Shown in pieces: positions 22,256 to 33,605 of a DNA stretch of 64,000 nt. The translations under genes and the position numbers were made by a program. The DNA is taken from assembly GCF_029873635.1 (NCBI RefSeq), contig NC_080426.1, positions 54,698,093 to 54,762,092 of the forward strand, written 5' to 3'. Source of the stretch: Malania oleifera (lineage: Eukaryota; Streptophyta; Magnoliopsida; Santalales; Ximeniaceae). Below the pieces are notes generated by a model, which ran no database searches, had not been told where the DNA came from, and saw only the letters and a list, made by a program, of their open reading frames with translations. Position 1 is the stretch's first letter. Each line of letters starts with the position of its first letter.

Positions 22256-24613
22256 TGAAACAAGGGTGAGGCCCCGTTAGATTTTAAAAGTGGGCCAGTT
22301 CATGGATAACCCTGACTCAGTACACTGAACCCCAAACTTGTGTTCGGGTGGACTTTGAAGACGGGATGGGAGTTGGGTTCGGATTAGAAGATCTAAAACT
22401 CGGTTAAATTCAAAATGAGCTTCAGGTTCAAATTTGAACCTAAAGCTTGGGGAACCAGCCCTGCAGCCACACACGAGCACAGTATGGATTAAATAGAATT
22501 AAGCTGGTTAAATGTTACCTCTTGTTTCCTCCTCTGGTCTTCTTTTCCAGCAGGAGAGTCCAAATTCGCTGTTCGATTCCTTGGTTCTCCTTCTGAGACT
22601 TTGAATTTCAAAGGTTCTTCTCCTCTGCTCCTTGTGGTTTGAGCAATGCAGAGCTTTTCTCCTCTGCTCCCTGCACCTCTCTGAGTTGGTTCTCTATCTC
22701 GGCAAAACCTCCCCTCTCAAATTCTCACTCTCACTTTTCTTAATTTTAACAGCGTATTCTTGTGCTCTCTGAGGGTGTCTTGCTATAGTGGTGGGACTCC
22801 CTATTTATAGGGAGTCTGGGAGTGCATTTGGTGCCAATTCCTTAACAGATTTCCCCACCAACGGCCTTTGTCAGGGAATAATTCCCTGCACGTGCGACTC
22901 CTCCTTCCTAGCTTTGTGATTTTCTTATTTCCATTCTTGTTTGTGGACAGATAAATTGCCCAGGTGGAAGCCTAGGACTTGCGGGATTTTTGGGGAGCTT
23001 CCGGGGGGCAACTCATGATAGGAGGGCATGGAATCATGGTTTATTTTTTATTTTGCAATTTTCTTTTGGGTTGCTAACTAATTCTCTCTCTTCTCTCTTC
23101 TGTGTGCAAGTGAGTTGTCCAAGTGGCAAGCTGTGACTTGCGGGCATTTGGGGGCTTCCAAGTGGCATATTAGGACTGGAGGGCTTTGAGGGATACTTCT
23201 AGATGGCTGGTAGGGATAGGCATCTCTGTTATTGTATTTTTTTATTTATTTGTAATGCATTTACCCCCAGGTTGTTTTTCCTGCAACACTTATTTGTACA
23301 CACTTGTAATACGCTCAGTGACCTATGCATATTACTTTCCCCTTTTTTGTATTGGTCGTGTGCTCTTCCAAATGTAACGTTTCTCAGTGTGCACCTCACT
23401 ATGCACATGCATATCATTAAATACCATTTGCGATGCATCTTGATTTTGACGTCAGAGTTGACCAACAATTTTGACTTCAGAGTTGACCCCTTTTGAACAC
23501 CAACAAAACAGTAAATAAGACCTTTAATAACCAAATAGGACCTATTCTAAAGTCAAGACCTAATTTCCAAACAGGTTAAGACTTTGAATGGAAACTTAAA
23601 AGGCTTGATTGACTGAACCTTGGGTTTTGAAAATAAAATTAAAACTTAGAGGATGAAACCTAAATTTTTTTATGAAGAACACTGAATTTGGAATCAAAGA
23701 ACCACATTCAATTCATTATGAGGTCTCTAAACTACTTTTTTGGGTTTGTAATTAAAATCTGGACTTATCATAAAGAAAAATAATTTTGAAATTAAAGGAC
23801 TACTTTTAATCTGATATGAGGACTCTACACTAATATTTTTGGATTTTGAGATTAAAATTGAAAACTTGGAGAACAGGACCTTGGCTTATCATGAAGAGCA
23901 ATAATTCTAAAATTACAGGTCTTTAGAGCCTAGCCTATAATGAATTTGGAAACTATGGGACTCAACTAAGGAAAAATGGTTTTGAAATCAGCTAAATTAG
24001 AGGCACTCTACTCAGAAGGACTCCACCTTCTGACTCCGAAGACTCAAACCCTAATACCTAAGGGGGGTTAATTTTGGAACTACGGGGCCCTATGTAACAA
24101 CCAAGATTAATTTTGCAACTAAAAGAGTTAATCAAACTTACCATAAACATCTCCTAACAATTGGCTTAAAAAACCTAAGATTTCTACTGAACATTTACAA
24201 GACTCAACTTTAAACCATATTTTTTACTTTTTAGAGACTCGACTAAAATTAGGAGGACTCGATTGAAGGGTTAGGGTCTTAATTCCAAAACTCGGGATCA
24301 TTCAGGGCTTAAAGTCAACTCCTGTTTCGTTGGATTTTCTCAGGGTGGCCTGATTAAAATTGGGGTGTCGACAGCCGCCCCTCTTTGTATGCTTCATTGC
24401 TTCAATGTAATAGTAGGATCTCTCCTATGTTATTTGAAGTAATAAGTATGCAAAGATAAAAGACAACTATTTTGACCAGGACACATAATAACCTTCAGGT
24501 ACTACCAAAAGAGTGAAGGGGGAATGTTGCATAAGTTTCTTTCTTTTTTTCCTTTTTTTTTTATTTATTTTTTTCCTTTTCTTTTTGGATTGAGGAGGAT
24601 GCGCATTAGATGT

Positions 24614-25045
24614 GATGATTCGAGCCGTAACAGGTACTGCGACCCGAGCCAAAACTTTCCTCGAATGACTTGCTATGAATGTGATAATCCAAGCCAAGGC
24701 AGATTCGCTGACCCGAGCCAAAAACTTCCTCAAATGGCTTGCTACGAATGTGATAATCCGAGCTAAGGCGGGTTCGATGACTCAAGCCAAAATTTTCCTC
24801 AAATGGCTTGCTACGAATGTGATAATCCAAGCCAAGGTGGATTCGATGACCAAGCCAAAACTTTCCTCCAATGGCTTGCTACGAAGTGATAATCCAAGCC
24901 AAGGTAGATTCGATGGTCAGAGCCAAAAATTTCTTCAAATGACTTGCTACGAAAGTGATAATTCGAGCCAAGGTAGGTTCGATGACCTGAGCCAAAACTT
25001 TCCTCAAATGACTTGCTACGAATGTGATAATCCGAGCCAAGGTGG
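24614..25045. repeat. 69-bp tandem repeat array, about 6 copies
   Basis: Units begin at 24614, 24683, 24752, 24821, 24888, 24957 and 25026, giving periods of 69, 69, 69, 67, 69 and 69. The core is 'GATAATCCAAGCCAAGG', 'TTCGATGAC', 'AGCCAAAACTTTCCTCAAAT' and 'GGCTTGCTACGAATGT'. Because 69 is a multiple of three, several frames stay open on both strands and give repeated 23-aa peptides; I treat these as by-products. The array lies between the end of copy B (24376) and the TGTCGC terminus at 25047. Tandem arrays next to LTRs are common in large plant gypsy elements. Confidence 0.9.
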
Positions 25046-25046
25046 G

Positions 25047-26040
25047 TGTCGCAACGTCCCGGGAGCGCGTGTGCCCCGTGGTGGCGAAATTAAAATCAAT
25101 TTTATATTTTCAAGGAAAAATATGGAATGTCAAAGTCGCCACTAACCTTTTAGTGTGGTTAGAACACATGATTACTACCCCGTTAGGGGTAGAATCGGTC
25201 TACGTTACTAGAGTTAGGCTCGAGAGTTCAGTTACGCGAGGGGAAGGTACAAGCACCCCCTACGCGCCCGTTCTTACGAACGGTACCTAATTAATTTGAA
25301 ATTATCCCTAAGTTAATCTAATAAGTCTTTAAATTACTCCTTTTTATGAATTTATAAATACATATGAAAAATAAATAAATAACTAAATAAATATAATATA
25401 TACATATATATTCCTTCAGAGCTTAAAGGTACGTGAAGCCCGAATAGGGATTAATAATCTATAAAATATCTAAGAAAATACGCTCCCAAATTTTGAAATT
25501 GTATATAAAATTTTTATATGAAAATACTAGTATGGGAGGTTTTACTATATATTAATAAGATAATAAGTTAAAATATTAAATTATCACAATGCATATAAAA
25601 ATAGTAATGATAATAAGCATATCTGTTAAAATATTACAACTTTCAAAATAGGCAATAAAATACCATATGTACATATTAAAACACTCAAGATACTATACAA
25701 GGTAATACCATCTATAAAAAAAATGCCTTAATAAGTGAAACTAAATAATAATTATACCATAATATTATATACAATATCATACTAAATATAATAGCAAAAT
25801 ATATACCAAAACACTAAACCTACCATAATGATTGATACCTTTATATGTAAACATGATAAAATATTAGAATCCGAATACTAAATATCAGAAAATGTTAATA
25901 TGAGTATAGATAACACATAAAGAAAACCCTAAGTAATTAAAATTGAACATGCATCAACCATGAAAACCCTAAATAGCTCTAAACATATGGATTAAGTAAA
26001 TAATTACAATAACTATTCTAGCTACGTATTAAACATGCAA
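25047..26040 (+). repeat. Terminus of TGTCGC-type repeat, plus orientation
   Basis: It starts TGTCGCAACGTCCCGGG and carries the same modules in the same order as 28569 read on the minus strand, for at least 550 bp: GTCGCCACTAACC, CCCCGTTAGGGGTAGAATC, ACGCGAGGGGAAGGTAC, ACGCGCCCGTTCTTA, GGGAGGTTTTA. Beyond that it is AT-rich and the match fades. Immediately upstream is GGTGGG after the 69-bp array, which could act as a polypurine tract if this is a 3' LTR. It is more diverged from the other two copies than they are from each other. Confidence 0.65.
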
Positions 26041-26759
26041 CAATAACATTAACAATCCAACGAATAAAATGAAATTAAACTTTAAATATCTAGACAAGTT
26101 CCGACTATAAAAATTCCGCACTCAAGAAAATTAACTTATATGAATAATACAATCAAAACTTACCCTGCGTATCAAAAATTAAAATGATTATAAAAATTAT
26201 AAAAACCTATGTACCTGCATACGCAAAGAAAAAAAAAACAAAAATCAAGACATTAGATATTAGGACAAACCAAAACTACCAAAAATAATAATAATATTAA
26301 CTAAATACTACCATAAATATTATATCAACATACACACATACATAGCCTAGATATAAACATTAACTAAATATTACAGCAAATAATGTATTAATATACATAT
26401 ATACACATAGCCTATATGCAAATATTTAACTAAAAGCTACAACAAGTATTATATTAATATACACACACAAAATACCACAATAGATATTATTATAATACAT
26501 ACCCACATGCAAATAAGAGAAAAGAGAAAAAAAATAAAAATAAAAACTTGAGCTTTAAGACTTAAAATAAAACCAATATACGTATATATTTAAACCCAAT
26601 TAAATGTATATAAAAAAAAATTAAGCTTTACATGTATATGTGTATATATATAGACATGTATATATGCCTGCAAAAGTAAGCAACAATGTTAGTGTCTCAA
26701 ATATTCCAAAACAAATAAAGATGTAAAATAAATAAATAAACAAGTAAATAAAAATAAAA
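26041..26759. other. AT-rich stretch, no gene seen
   Basis: Over 75 percent A+T, with 'ATATACACACATA' and 'ACCATAAATATTATA' phrases repeated loosely. No open frame with domain features. It is probably an interior part of the flanking repeat. Confidence 0.5.
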
Positions 26760-27570
26760 CAAAATTCATGTGTGACAGTGTGTGTGCTGTGTGTGTGTGC
26801 AAGTGTGTGTGCTGTGTGGCGTTTCTGTGTGTGCTGTGTGTGTGTGTTGCTGTGTGGGTGTGTGCGTGTGTGTAATCGTGTGTGTGTGGTGCAGGTAGTG
26901 GAAGTGTGGGTGTGTGGGCTGTGTGTGTGCTTTCTTTGTGTGCGTGCTGTGTGTGTGGCGTGCGGGTTGTGTGTGTGTGGTTTTTTGCAGTGAAGAGGGA
27001 CCCGCTATGGGGTACTGACAGGAGAGGGGGTCAGAGATGGGAGCGTGGCTGGAGGGGGCTAGGTTTGCCTGGGTGAGATGGCCGGTACAGACGCGTGGAC
27101 TGGTGCTTGGAAGAGTGGTCGCCGGAGATGAGAGTCTGCGAGGCTGCAGGGTGGTATGTGGTTGGTGGGCGTGTGTGAAGCGGGGGTGGAAGGAGTTGCC
27201 CCTCGCTACTGTGTAGTTCTCGGATAGTGTTGCCGCCCTAGGTATGAATATTCGCAGTGCAGAACACGGAGGCAGGATGGGGCGGTGATGTGAGGGCCGG
27301 GGCTGGTGGGAAGCTGGCTGGGCTGTTGTGTGTTGTGGTTTGGTCGTGAGGTGCTTTCTGGGCGGTATTTCGGACGTGAGGTGTGTGTTGCGCCGAGAGG
27401 GCTGGCCGGGGGGGTGTGACAGCGAGAGCGCGAAAGGTTAGGTTGTTTTTTTGGTTTTGGGTCCTGCTGCGGCTGTGCGAGCCTCCGGGTCCTCCACCCG
27501 GGGGTCTGGCCTCCCTGGTGATAAAAAAATTGTGGGGAAACTTTAAAAACATGTCGTTGTGGATTGGAGT
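26760..27570. repeat. GT-rich low-complexity block followed by GC-rich unique block
   Basis: 26771-26985 is a degenerate TGTG/TGCTGTG run. The four overlapping frames in it (Val/Cys-rich) are meaningless. 26990-27570 changes abruptly to GC-rich sequence unlike anything else in the window. It sits exactly where the plus-oriented and minus-oriented TGTCGC repeats meet, so an assembly join or low-quality consensus is a serious possibility. I see no gene. Confidence 0.6.
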
Positions 27571-27572
27571 GT

Positions 27573-28569
27573 GATGGTAAGACTTCGATTGTTCCATAAC
27601 TATTATTTAGTATTACATCCTATTTTTCTAGGGATAATGAGTCTCCATAATGGATATGATATATATCGTTATTTACTTGGGAATTAATTGTTCCCGCTGT
27701 GCATTATAGTGAGAGTCTTTGATTAATTATAGGTGAGTATCCTTATATTTATAGAGATTTATTAGATGTTAATCTCTTACTAATGCTTTGTTGTATTATA
27801 TTATTCTTATTACGTGTAGTATTGCGATGATATATGTCATTATTAGTAGTGTGTTATTAGTCTTATTATTATGTTATTATTGTATCGTTATTGTTTAAGT
27901 TTAGTATTATATTATTCATTTTATTTTTGTGGGTGTATTATTATTATATCTATAGGGGTGGGATTTATTTATTATATTAGGATATGTCATTAGGTATTAT
28001 AGCAATTTATTATTATATCCCTATTATTATTACACATATTAGGGTAATTTGATTTCTTAGTTTATTATCTTATTAATATATATTAAAACCTCCCACACTA
28101 GTATTTTCCTATAAAAATTTTATATATAATTTCAAAATGTTGGGAGTGTATTTTCTTAATTTTTTCCCTATGATTTAATTGCAAGGGGTATTAGCCTTTG
28201 GGCATCACGTACCCTAAGCTCTGAGGGAATATATGTATATATTTATTTATTTTCCTATGTATTTATAAATTCATAAAAAGGAGTAATGTAAAGATTTATT
28301 AAATTAACTTAGGGATAATTTTAAATTAATTAGGTGCCGTTCTTAAGAACGGGCGCGTAGGGGGTGCTCGTACCTTCCCCTCGCGTAACCGAACTCCCGA
28401 CCCCAACTCTGGTAATGTAGACCGATTCTACCCCTAACGGGGTAGTGATCATGTGTTCTAACCGCACTAAAGGTTAGTGGCGACTCCTACACCATATTTT
28501 TCCTGAAAACATTAAATTGATTTTTGATTTCGCCGCCCGGGGCACACGCGCTCCCGGGACGTCGCGACA
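27573..28569 (-). repeat. Terminus of TGTCGC-type repeat, minus orientation, copy 2
   Basis: It matches 203-1171 throughout. 27999-28569 aligns to 601-1171 with no indels and about three substitutions, whereas 27573-27998 aligns to 203-600 only with many single-base gaps. On the minus strand it starts TGTCGCGACG at 28569, where it interrupts the copia protease-integrase frame that ends 'LTMMKG' near 28590. Confidence 0.75.
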
Positions 28570-29763
28570 AATAATCCCATCCAGCTTCTACCCTTTCATC
28601 ATAGTCAGATAACCTTTCCATATCGTCAAGACTCCACCTTTGGACTTGTAATTAAAGCCATTACAATCCAAAGTGCCAAGAGATATCAAACTCTTTCTCA
28701 AATCAGGTATATGTCTTACATTACACAATGTTCTTACAGCACCATCAAAATTTTTTATGTTTACATTTCCTATGCCAACAATCTTGCAAGAAGCATCATT
28801 ACCCATAAGAACTTATCCAAAATTTACTAACCTATAAGTGCTAAACCACTCCTTGTTTGGAGTCATATGATAAGAACATGCCGAGTCAAGTATCCAAGAG
28901 TCCGATAGATTATCCAACTCTGCTGAAACTGATAGAACATCACCATCTACTAAATCCTCTTCTCGAACAACATTCACAAACTTAGAAATCCCCTCATGCT
29001 TATTAGCATTTCCCTTGTTCCAATTCGGACACTCCGGTTTCACATGCCCCTTTTTACCACATTTATAACACCGGATTTCCTTCTTCTTCTTGGATTGATT
29101 CCGAGATTTCTGATTAGACCTATTTTTAAACTTTCTTTTGCCTTGTTCATTACAACCATTTACCACAAGTCCTTGTCATTTATCACATATTTTCAACCTT
29201 TGATGAAAATTTAACAAAGAACTTATTACTTCTTCCAAACCAAATGTTTCTTTTCCCCACATAAGAGTGGTCACAAGATTTTTGTAGGTACGAGTTGAGG
29301 GCAAAGAATTTAATAGCATCAAAGCCTTATCATCCTCATTAAACTTCACTTCAAGTCTCATAAGATCACTTATGATTTGGTTAAATGCATTGATGTGTTG
29401 ATCTAGACTAGATCCTTCTACCATCTTAAGTCAATATAGACGTTGCTTAAGAAAAAGTTTGTTGTTGAGGGATTTAGACATGTACCGACTTTCTAACTTT
29501 CGCCAGATAGCTGTTGGAGAATCCTCCTCCATCACCCGATAAAGAACTTCTTCGACTAAACACAAGCGTATTGTCGGCGCTGCCTTTGCTTTCAAATCTA
29601 CCCATGTTGTCTCATCCATTCCTTTTGGTTAAGTATCAAGCAATGCTTTAGCCATTCCTTGTTGTACCAAAATATCCTTCACTCTCCTCTTCCACAAACC
29701 AAAGTTTCCAGTTCCATCGAATTTGACAACGACAAATCTTGCGGAAGATGATCCCGATGCCAT
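28570..29763 (-). pseudogene. Ty1/copia gag and protease (Tork/Tnt1-like), 5' part of an element
   Basis: The start at ATG 29763 gives 'MASGSSSARFVVVKFDGTGN', 'FGLWKRRVKDILVQQGMAKA', then 'RLCLVEEVLYRVMEEDSPT', 'AIWRKLESRYMSKSLNNKLF', 'LDQHINAFNQIISDLM' (UBN2-type gag). A complete zinc knuckle, CYKCGKKGHVKPEC, lies near 29065. The protease has 'DSWILDSACSYHMTPNKEWF', where the usual DSGAS/C is DSACS. Next is 'DGAVRTLCNVRHIPDLRKSL', the pre-integrase block. Stops interrupt at about 29630, 29428, 29170 and 28810. RT, integrase and RNase H are missing because the frame ends at the repeat at 28569. Confidence 0.9.
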
Positions 29764-29771
29764 AACAACTA

Positions 29772-29784
29772 CTCTTTGATACCA
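29772..29784 (-). other. Primer-binding site of copia element
   Basis: Minus-strand TGGTATCAAAGAG, three bases beyond the LTR and 9 bases before the gag ATG. It is an initiator Met tRNA type site with one mismatch in the first ten bases. Confidence 0.75.
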
Positions 29785-29787
29785 ATT

Positions 29788-30355
29788 TGTTATGATATGT
29801 ATCGTATAATGAAGATGCACAGCAAAATAAACATCAAGTAAATGTAAATAAAACACACAACAAGAAAAAGATCAACCCAAAGATTTACATGGTTCGGCAA
29901 AGCCTACATCCACGAAAGCAATGGCACACAAATTTCACTAAAGAAATCAAAATGTACACAATACACTTCAATAATGATCACTCTCTATCTCAAAATATGC
30001 CCAGATGACATATATAGAGTTTCCTCAGAGGTTTCCCCCCGTTTGCCCAACCATCCAACATTCAAAAATTCAAAATTCAGAAAAACCGTCGCAGCCTGGG
30101 CGCCTCTCGTCAATGAACACAGACCCTCATCGAAGAGACCATGAAAAACCTTCGTCAACAAATACAGGACTCTCTTCGACGATGCTAGAATTCTGAAAAT
30201 TTCTAGCTCTCGATAATTATTCGTCAAGGAGCTTCAGAACCTTCGTCGACGAGCATAGGCTCCTCGTCGACGAGTTCTGCTGTGCTGCCCCCTTCATGTT
30301 TTTCCTCCTTGCTTCTTTGCTTACCAAAATAGAAGTATAAGAGCAATAAATAACA
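29788..30355 (-). mobile_element. Ty1/copia 5' LTR (568 bp)
   Basis: On the minus strand it starts TGTTATTTATTGCTC at 30355 and ends CATATCATAACA at 29788, with the primer site following. A TATA-like CTATATATG is near 30009-30017. GTCGAC is exact at 30245 and 30266, with variants (TTCGTCAACA, CATCGAAGAG) from 30100. It is homologous to the LTRs at 17648-18207 and 52849-53447. Small frames across it are not genes. Confidence 0.85.
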
Positions 30356-31997
30356 ATTGCACGTGACTGTGAGCCATGCATGTATTTTTTTTAGGCCGCA
30401 TGATCGAACTCATGTCCGAGTGGCCGTGTGCGTGCGTGAAAGGAAACCGTGAAGCATGCACGTGAATGCAAGAAAATTGAAGCCATGCAAAAGAAAAAAA
30501 AAAATAAAAATATATAGTGGTCGTGTGCATGTGTGAGTGGCAGCGGATGGGCTTCATGCATGTGAAGCCGTGTGTGAAGCAGACCCATGAACATGAAGAG
30601 GCCTGGAGGGCTTTAACGAAAGAAAGGAGGAAAAAATAAAAAAAAAAAAGAGGCTTAGTGGGCTAATGTGACCCACCCATGCAACAAGCCCACGTGAAGC
30701 ATGCGTAAAGGGTATGCGCTAGTCTTCAACAAAAAGGGGGGCAGCTTTAGGGTTGCTAGTAGGGGGGTTTTAAAAGCTTTTTTTTTTTTTTTTTTAGCGC
30801 CGCAGCAGCTTTTGGGGAAGGCAGTAGCAGCACATCTCTCTCGAGTCTCTCTCAGTCTCTCTTCTTCTCTGGTGCTCGTCTCTTTCAGTCTCTCAGCTCT
30901 CAGACTCTCAGATTCTCTCATCTCTCTCTATCTCTGTTCTTCTCCGGTAGCCACCACAACTCCAGCTGACCACCTTCGCCCTGTACCAGCTCCAACCACA
31001 TAGCAGCTCCGGCCTGCCCACTCCCTGCAACTCTCTCTCCCTCACGGCCCTACACCTTTCTTTTTCCTTTCTCTCTCTCTCTTTCCTTTTTTCTTTTTAA
31101 GTAATTAGTTTTGCTACTTGTTATTTACATTACTGTTAATTTAAGTTGATTATGGCATTGAATGTTCATGTTTAAAGTATTATTGGGTTTATCTTATCAC
31201 TCTCTCATCTTATCTCTTATCTGCTTTTCTTTCTTGAGGTTATTTTAAAGTTCTTTTTTTTTTTTTTTTGGAGTATCATTAATTTTCAGATTGTTTATCC
31301 TTTTTGCTTTAAATTTTAAGTTCTTATTTAAAAGTCTTTGTCGGGTTTTAAATATTTTCTTCTGGGTATTTTTATTATTAAAGTTGGTGTTTTTATCTTG
31401 TTAGAGTTTTATTTTGCTTAGGCTTATGATTAAATTTAGTATTGTTATTTAGTTGAATGTTCATTATTGTTTAGCATAGTTGGTTTTTATTTAGTTGAAT
31501 GGTTGCAGGTTTATTTCTTTCGTTATTCTGGACTTGAGTCTGGTTTTTATTTAATTATTTTAGGCGTGTTAAATTTTTAGTTAGAGCTTAATTTTGTCAC
31601 AAAAATCTCAAAAATCCAAGAAACCGAATCTAAATCATATTTAGTAAACTTTTCTTTTCTTAATTTCTTTTGAGATTACACAAAGGTTGGAATTAAATTG
31701 TATTCTCTGAGAAGACGATCTGGTCCTTGAGTTAATTATTACACGATTGAGTTTTTATATTTGGGATAGCTTCCGAACTGCTCATTTTTCGAATGAGTCA
31801 ACCATAACTTGTTAAATTAATCTTTATTTTTTATCATCAAAACAACATTCGAAAGTCATATTAGGTCAATAAAAACTGCAGACTTGGATGTGTCATTTTT
31901 AATGAGCTTGACTTTCTGAAATCAAAAGGACTCAACTGGGGATTCCAAGCTAGATTTTAATACCCTGAATTTTCTTGGGACGACCTAGTTAAAATTG
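30356..31997 (+). repeat. Large LTR-like repeat, copy C (3' portion)
   Basis: It ends 'TTAAAATTGAGGTGTCTACA' at 31997, as copies A and B do, preceded by 'AAAGGACTCAACTGGGGATT'. It begins with a block rich in CATGCATG, GTGCATGTG and CCCACGTGAAG motifs (30360-30720), followed by a CT-rich leader-like block (30825-31100), paralleling 19740-21080 in copy B. From 31100 it is AT-rich and I see no gene. The frames at 30391-31003 are composition artefacts of CT- and CA-rich DNA. Confidence 0.45.
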
Positions 31998-32480
31998 AGG
32001 TGTCTACAAAACCTACTATTTATAGGCTTATGAAAAACAAGTGGATTAAATTTGATTGATCAATCAATTTTAAATTGGTCAATTAAACTTAAAACTAATT
32101 AATTAATTAAATTGATTAATCAATCTTAAATTGTTCGATCATATTTAAAAAAAAAAACTAATTAGTTTTTATTCTATTATTCTAACTAACACTCTTGTGT
32201 GCGAGTGTGTGTGCGCGCGCGTGTGCAGGTGCAAGCATGGAGAATCGACTCTTTTATTTTATTATTTTAATTTTTTTTCTTTTCTATTTTTTTCATTTTC
32301 AATGTAAAAATTTAATTCTACTTGTATTTTTATTTTTTTACATTATTCTTATTTTATAGAATTAACAATTTTTACCTCATTTTTATTATATAAAGCTCCA
32401 AATAAAATGGTGTCTACATCTCGTTTCTGCTCAACACCATGAGACAGGTTCACAGACGTCCCGTCGTCTTTAGATTGTAG
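31998..32480. other. AT-rich intergenic stretch
   Basis: Contains repeated 'TTGATTGATCAATC' and 'TTAATTAATTAAATTGATTAATC' type phrases at 32055-32130, a short GT/GC run at 32205-32226, and 'AAATGGTGTCTACA' at 32407-32420, which resembles the end of the large repeat. No gene seen. Confidence 0.5.
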
Positions 32481-32496
32481 CTGGTCAGTGTGTGGG

Positions 32497-32781
32497 TTAA
32501 GCTTTTAGGGACCCCCAAGGGTCAAGGGCAGTAAAAAGTCTTTCTGTAATTGGAGTCTTCTTGCTGGCTTGAAGCCACAGCTTTGGGAAATACGAGGCAT
32601 GCTCCTCAACTTTCAAACCCTTTTTAATTTGGCTCTTCCCCTGCTTGATTGCAGAGATGACACCACTCCGATGAGCCTGGTTTTTTGCTGTTTTTTCCCT
32701 GTTCTCTGTTGGCAAGTTACCTGAACTTGACAAGCTCTCTAATTCGATTGGATTCTCCAATTTTATTGTATCACTTTTCAT
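32497..32781 (-). CDS. Unrecognised 94-aa open frame
   Basis: From ATG 32781 the frame reads 'MKSDTIKLENPIELESLSSS', then 'NREKTAKNQAHRSGVISAIK' and 'HASYFPKLWLQASKKTPITE', ending 'LDPWGSLKA'. The composition is protein-like: Lys, Ser and Glu rich and hydrophilic, with no low-complexity run. I do not recognise the family and see no membrane segment or metal site. It stands alone in repeat-rich DNA and could be an exon or captured gene fragment, or chance. No promoter, splice sites or poly-A signal could be assigned. Confidence 0.2.
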   Translation of the reverse strand: MKSDTIKLENPIELESLSSSGNLPTENREKTAKNQAHRSGVISAIKQGKSQIKKGLKVEEHASYFPKLWLQASKKTPITERLFTALDPWGSLKA

Positions 32782-32976
32782 GATTTTAATCAAAAGTTTT
32801 TAATTTTATTTTTTTATTACACAAATCATATAATAATTTTTTTTTTAGATTACACACCGGGTATCCACGTGTCCGTTTTACGGTCCACAAAACTAATCCT
32901 GCGCCCCTTAAAGTTGACCCCACAACTCCAAAGGGAGGGTAAATTCAGGAGTTCAGGGATAGATACGAGCCCGGAA

Positions 32977-33012
<36 letters not shown>

Positions 33013-33219
33013 TTATAATCGAGGCATGGTTTAAGTTTAACATTTTCAATGTCAATCAAATTTGAGTTAAGTTTCGAACTCAATATTTTCAAGTCGAGTC
33101 AAGTTGTCCTAATCTTTTAAAGGAGGCTTAACAATGAAAATTAAATTAGTAAATTAAACACACCCTCCACAATATTCGCAATCTGTCTTAAGGTCTTAAA
33201 TATATATAAAAAAAAATGC

Positions 33220-33261
<42 letters not shown>

Positions 33262-33605
33262 TTTAAAAAATTTTACATTTTTCCTAATGGCTAGTTTGAA
33301 TTAAGGATTTTGTTTGAAAAAAGAAAAGAAAAGGAAAATAATAAGAAAATTCATTTTTTATTATATTTTCTCTATGTATCAAATACTATTTAAAATAAAA
33401 AATTATTCTAATATGATTAAAAATTTTTAAAAATTAATATTAAGGATGTGTAAAGGTAAAATTTTATTTATTAATTTAGTATATATCTATTTTTTCAAAC
33501 TTTTTTAATAATCAAACATTAAAAAATTAAATTTTCTTATCTTTTGTTTCTTTTATCAATATTTTCTAAGTTCCAATCAACCATAAATAGAAACAAACTG
33601 GGCAA
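32782..33605. other. AT-rich intergenic DNA with two long TA microsatellites
   Basis: (TA)n runs are at 32977-33008 and 33221-33260. 33285-33600 has 'TTTGAATTAAGGATTTTGTT', a purine-rich 'AAAAGAAAAGAAAAGG' run and a converse pyrimidine side, recalling the small foldback at 50990-51130. No gene seen. Confidence 0.5.

Larger units (their letters stand above)
18640..24376 (+). repeat. Large LTR-like repeat, copy B (about 5.7 kb)
   Basis: It starts in the 'GGTGGAGTCGCCACTAACC' module shared with 1171 (minus), 25047 (plus) and 28569 (minus), although the TGTCGC tip is missing here. It ends 'TTAAAATTGGGGTGTCGACA' at 24376, shared with 15575 and 31997. In order it holds AT-rich DNA (18840-19640), a G-box-rich block (19740-20670), a CT-rich leader-like block (20730-21080), a duplicated 'GGGCC'-rich block (21430-22255), a second TATA-like stretch (22795) and 'GGACTC' units (23560-24290). 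The whole could be one Ogre/Tat-size LTR, or two repeats side by side. No coding frame stands out; the frames at 19749-20351 and 21122-21533 overlap on both strands and are not convincing. Confidence 0.45.

Noticed and set aside
24614..25045. CRISPR-like array (regular 69-bp repeats)
   Set aside because: There are no unique spacers; the whole unit repeats, and this is plant nuclear DNA.
24467..25290. Repeat-peptide frames on both strands across the 69-bp array
   Set aside because: The unit length is a multiple of three, so frames stay open without selection.
26772..27076. Val/Cys-rich open frames
   Set aside because: They arise from a degenerate TGTG run open in several frames; no protein features.
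27238..27597. 119-aa minus frame
   Set aside because: It spans a compositionally odd GC block that may be misassembled, overlaps an opposite frame and has no domain.
25047..28569. A Mutator-like transposon with 550-bp inverted ends
   Set aside because: No transposase, no matching 9-bp flanks, and the same terminus occurs singly at 1171; kept only as an open possibility.
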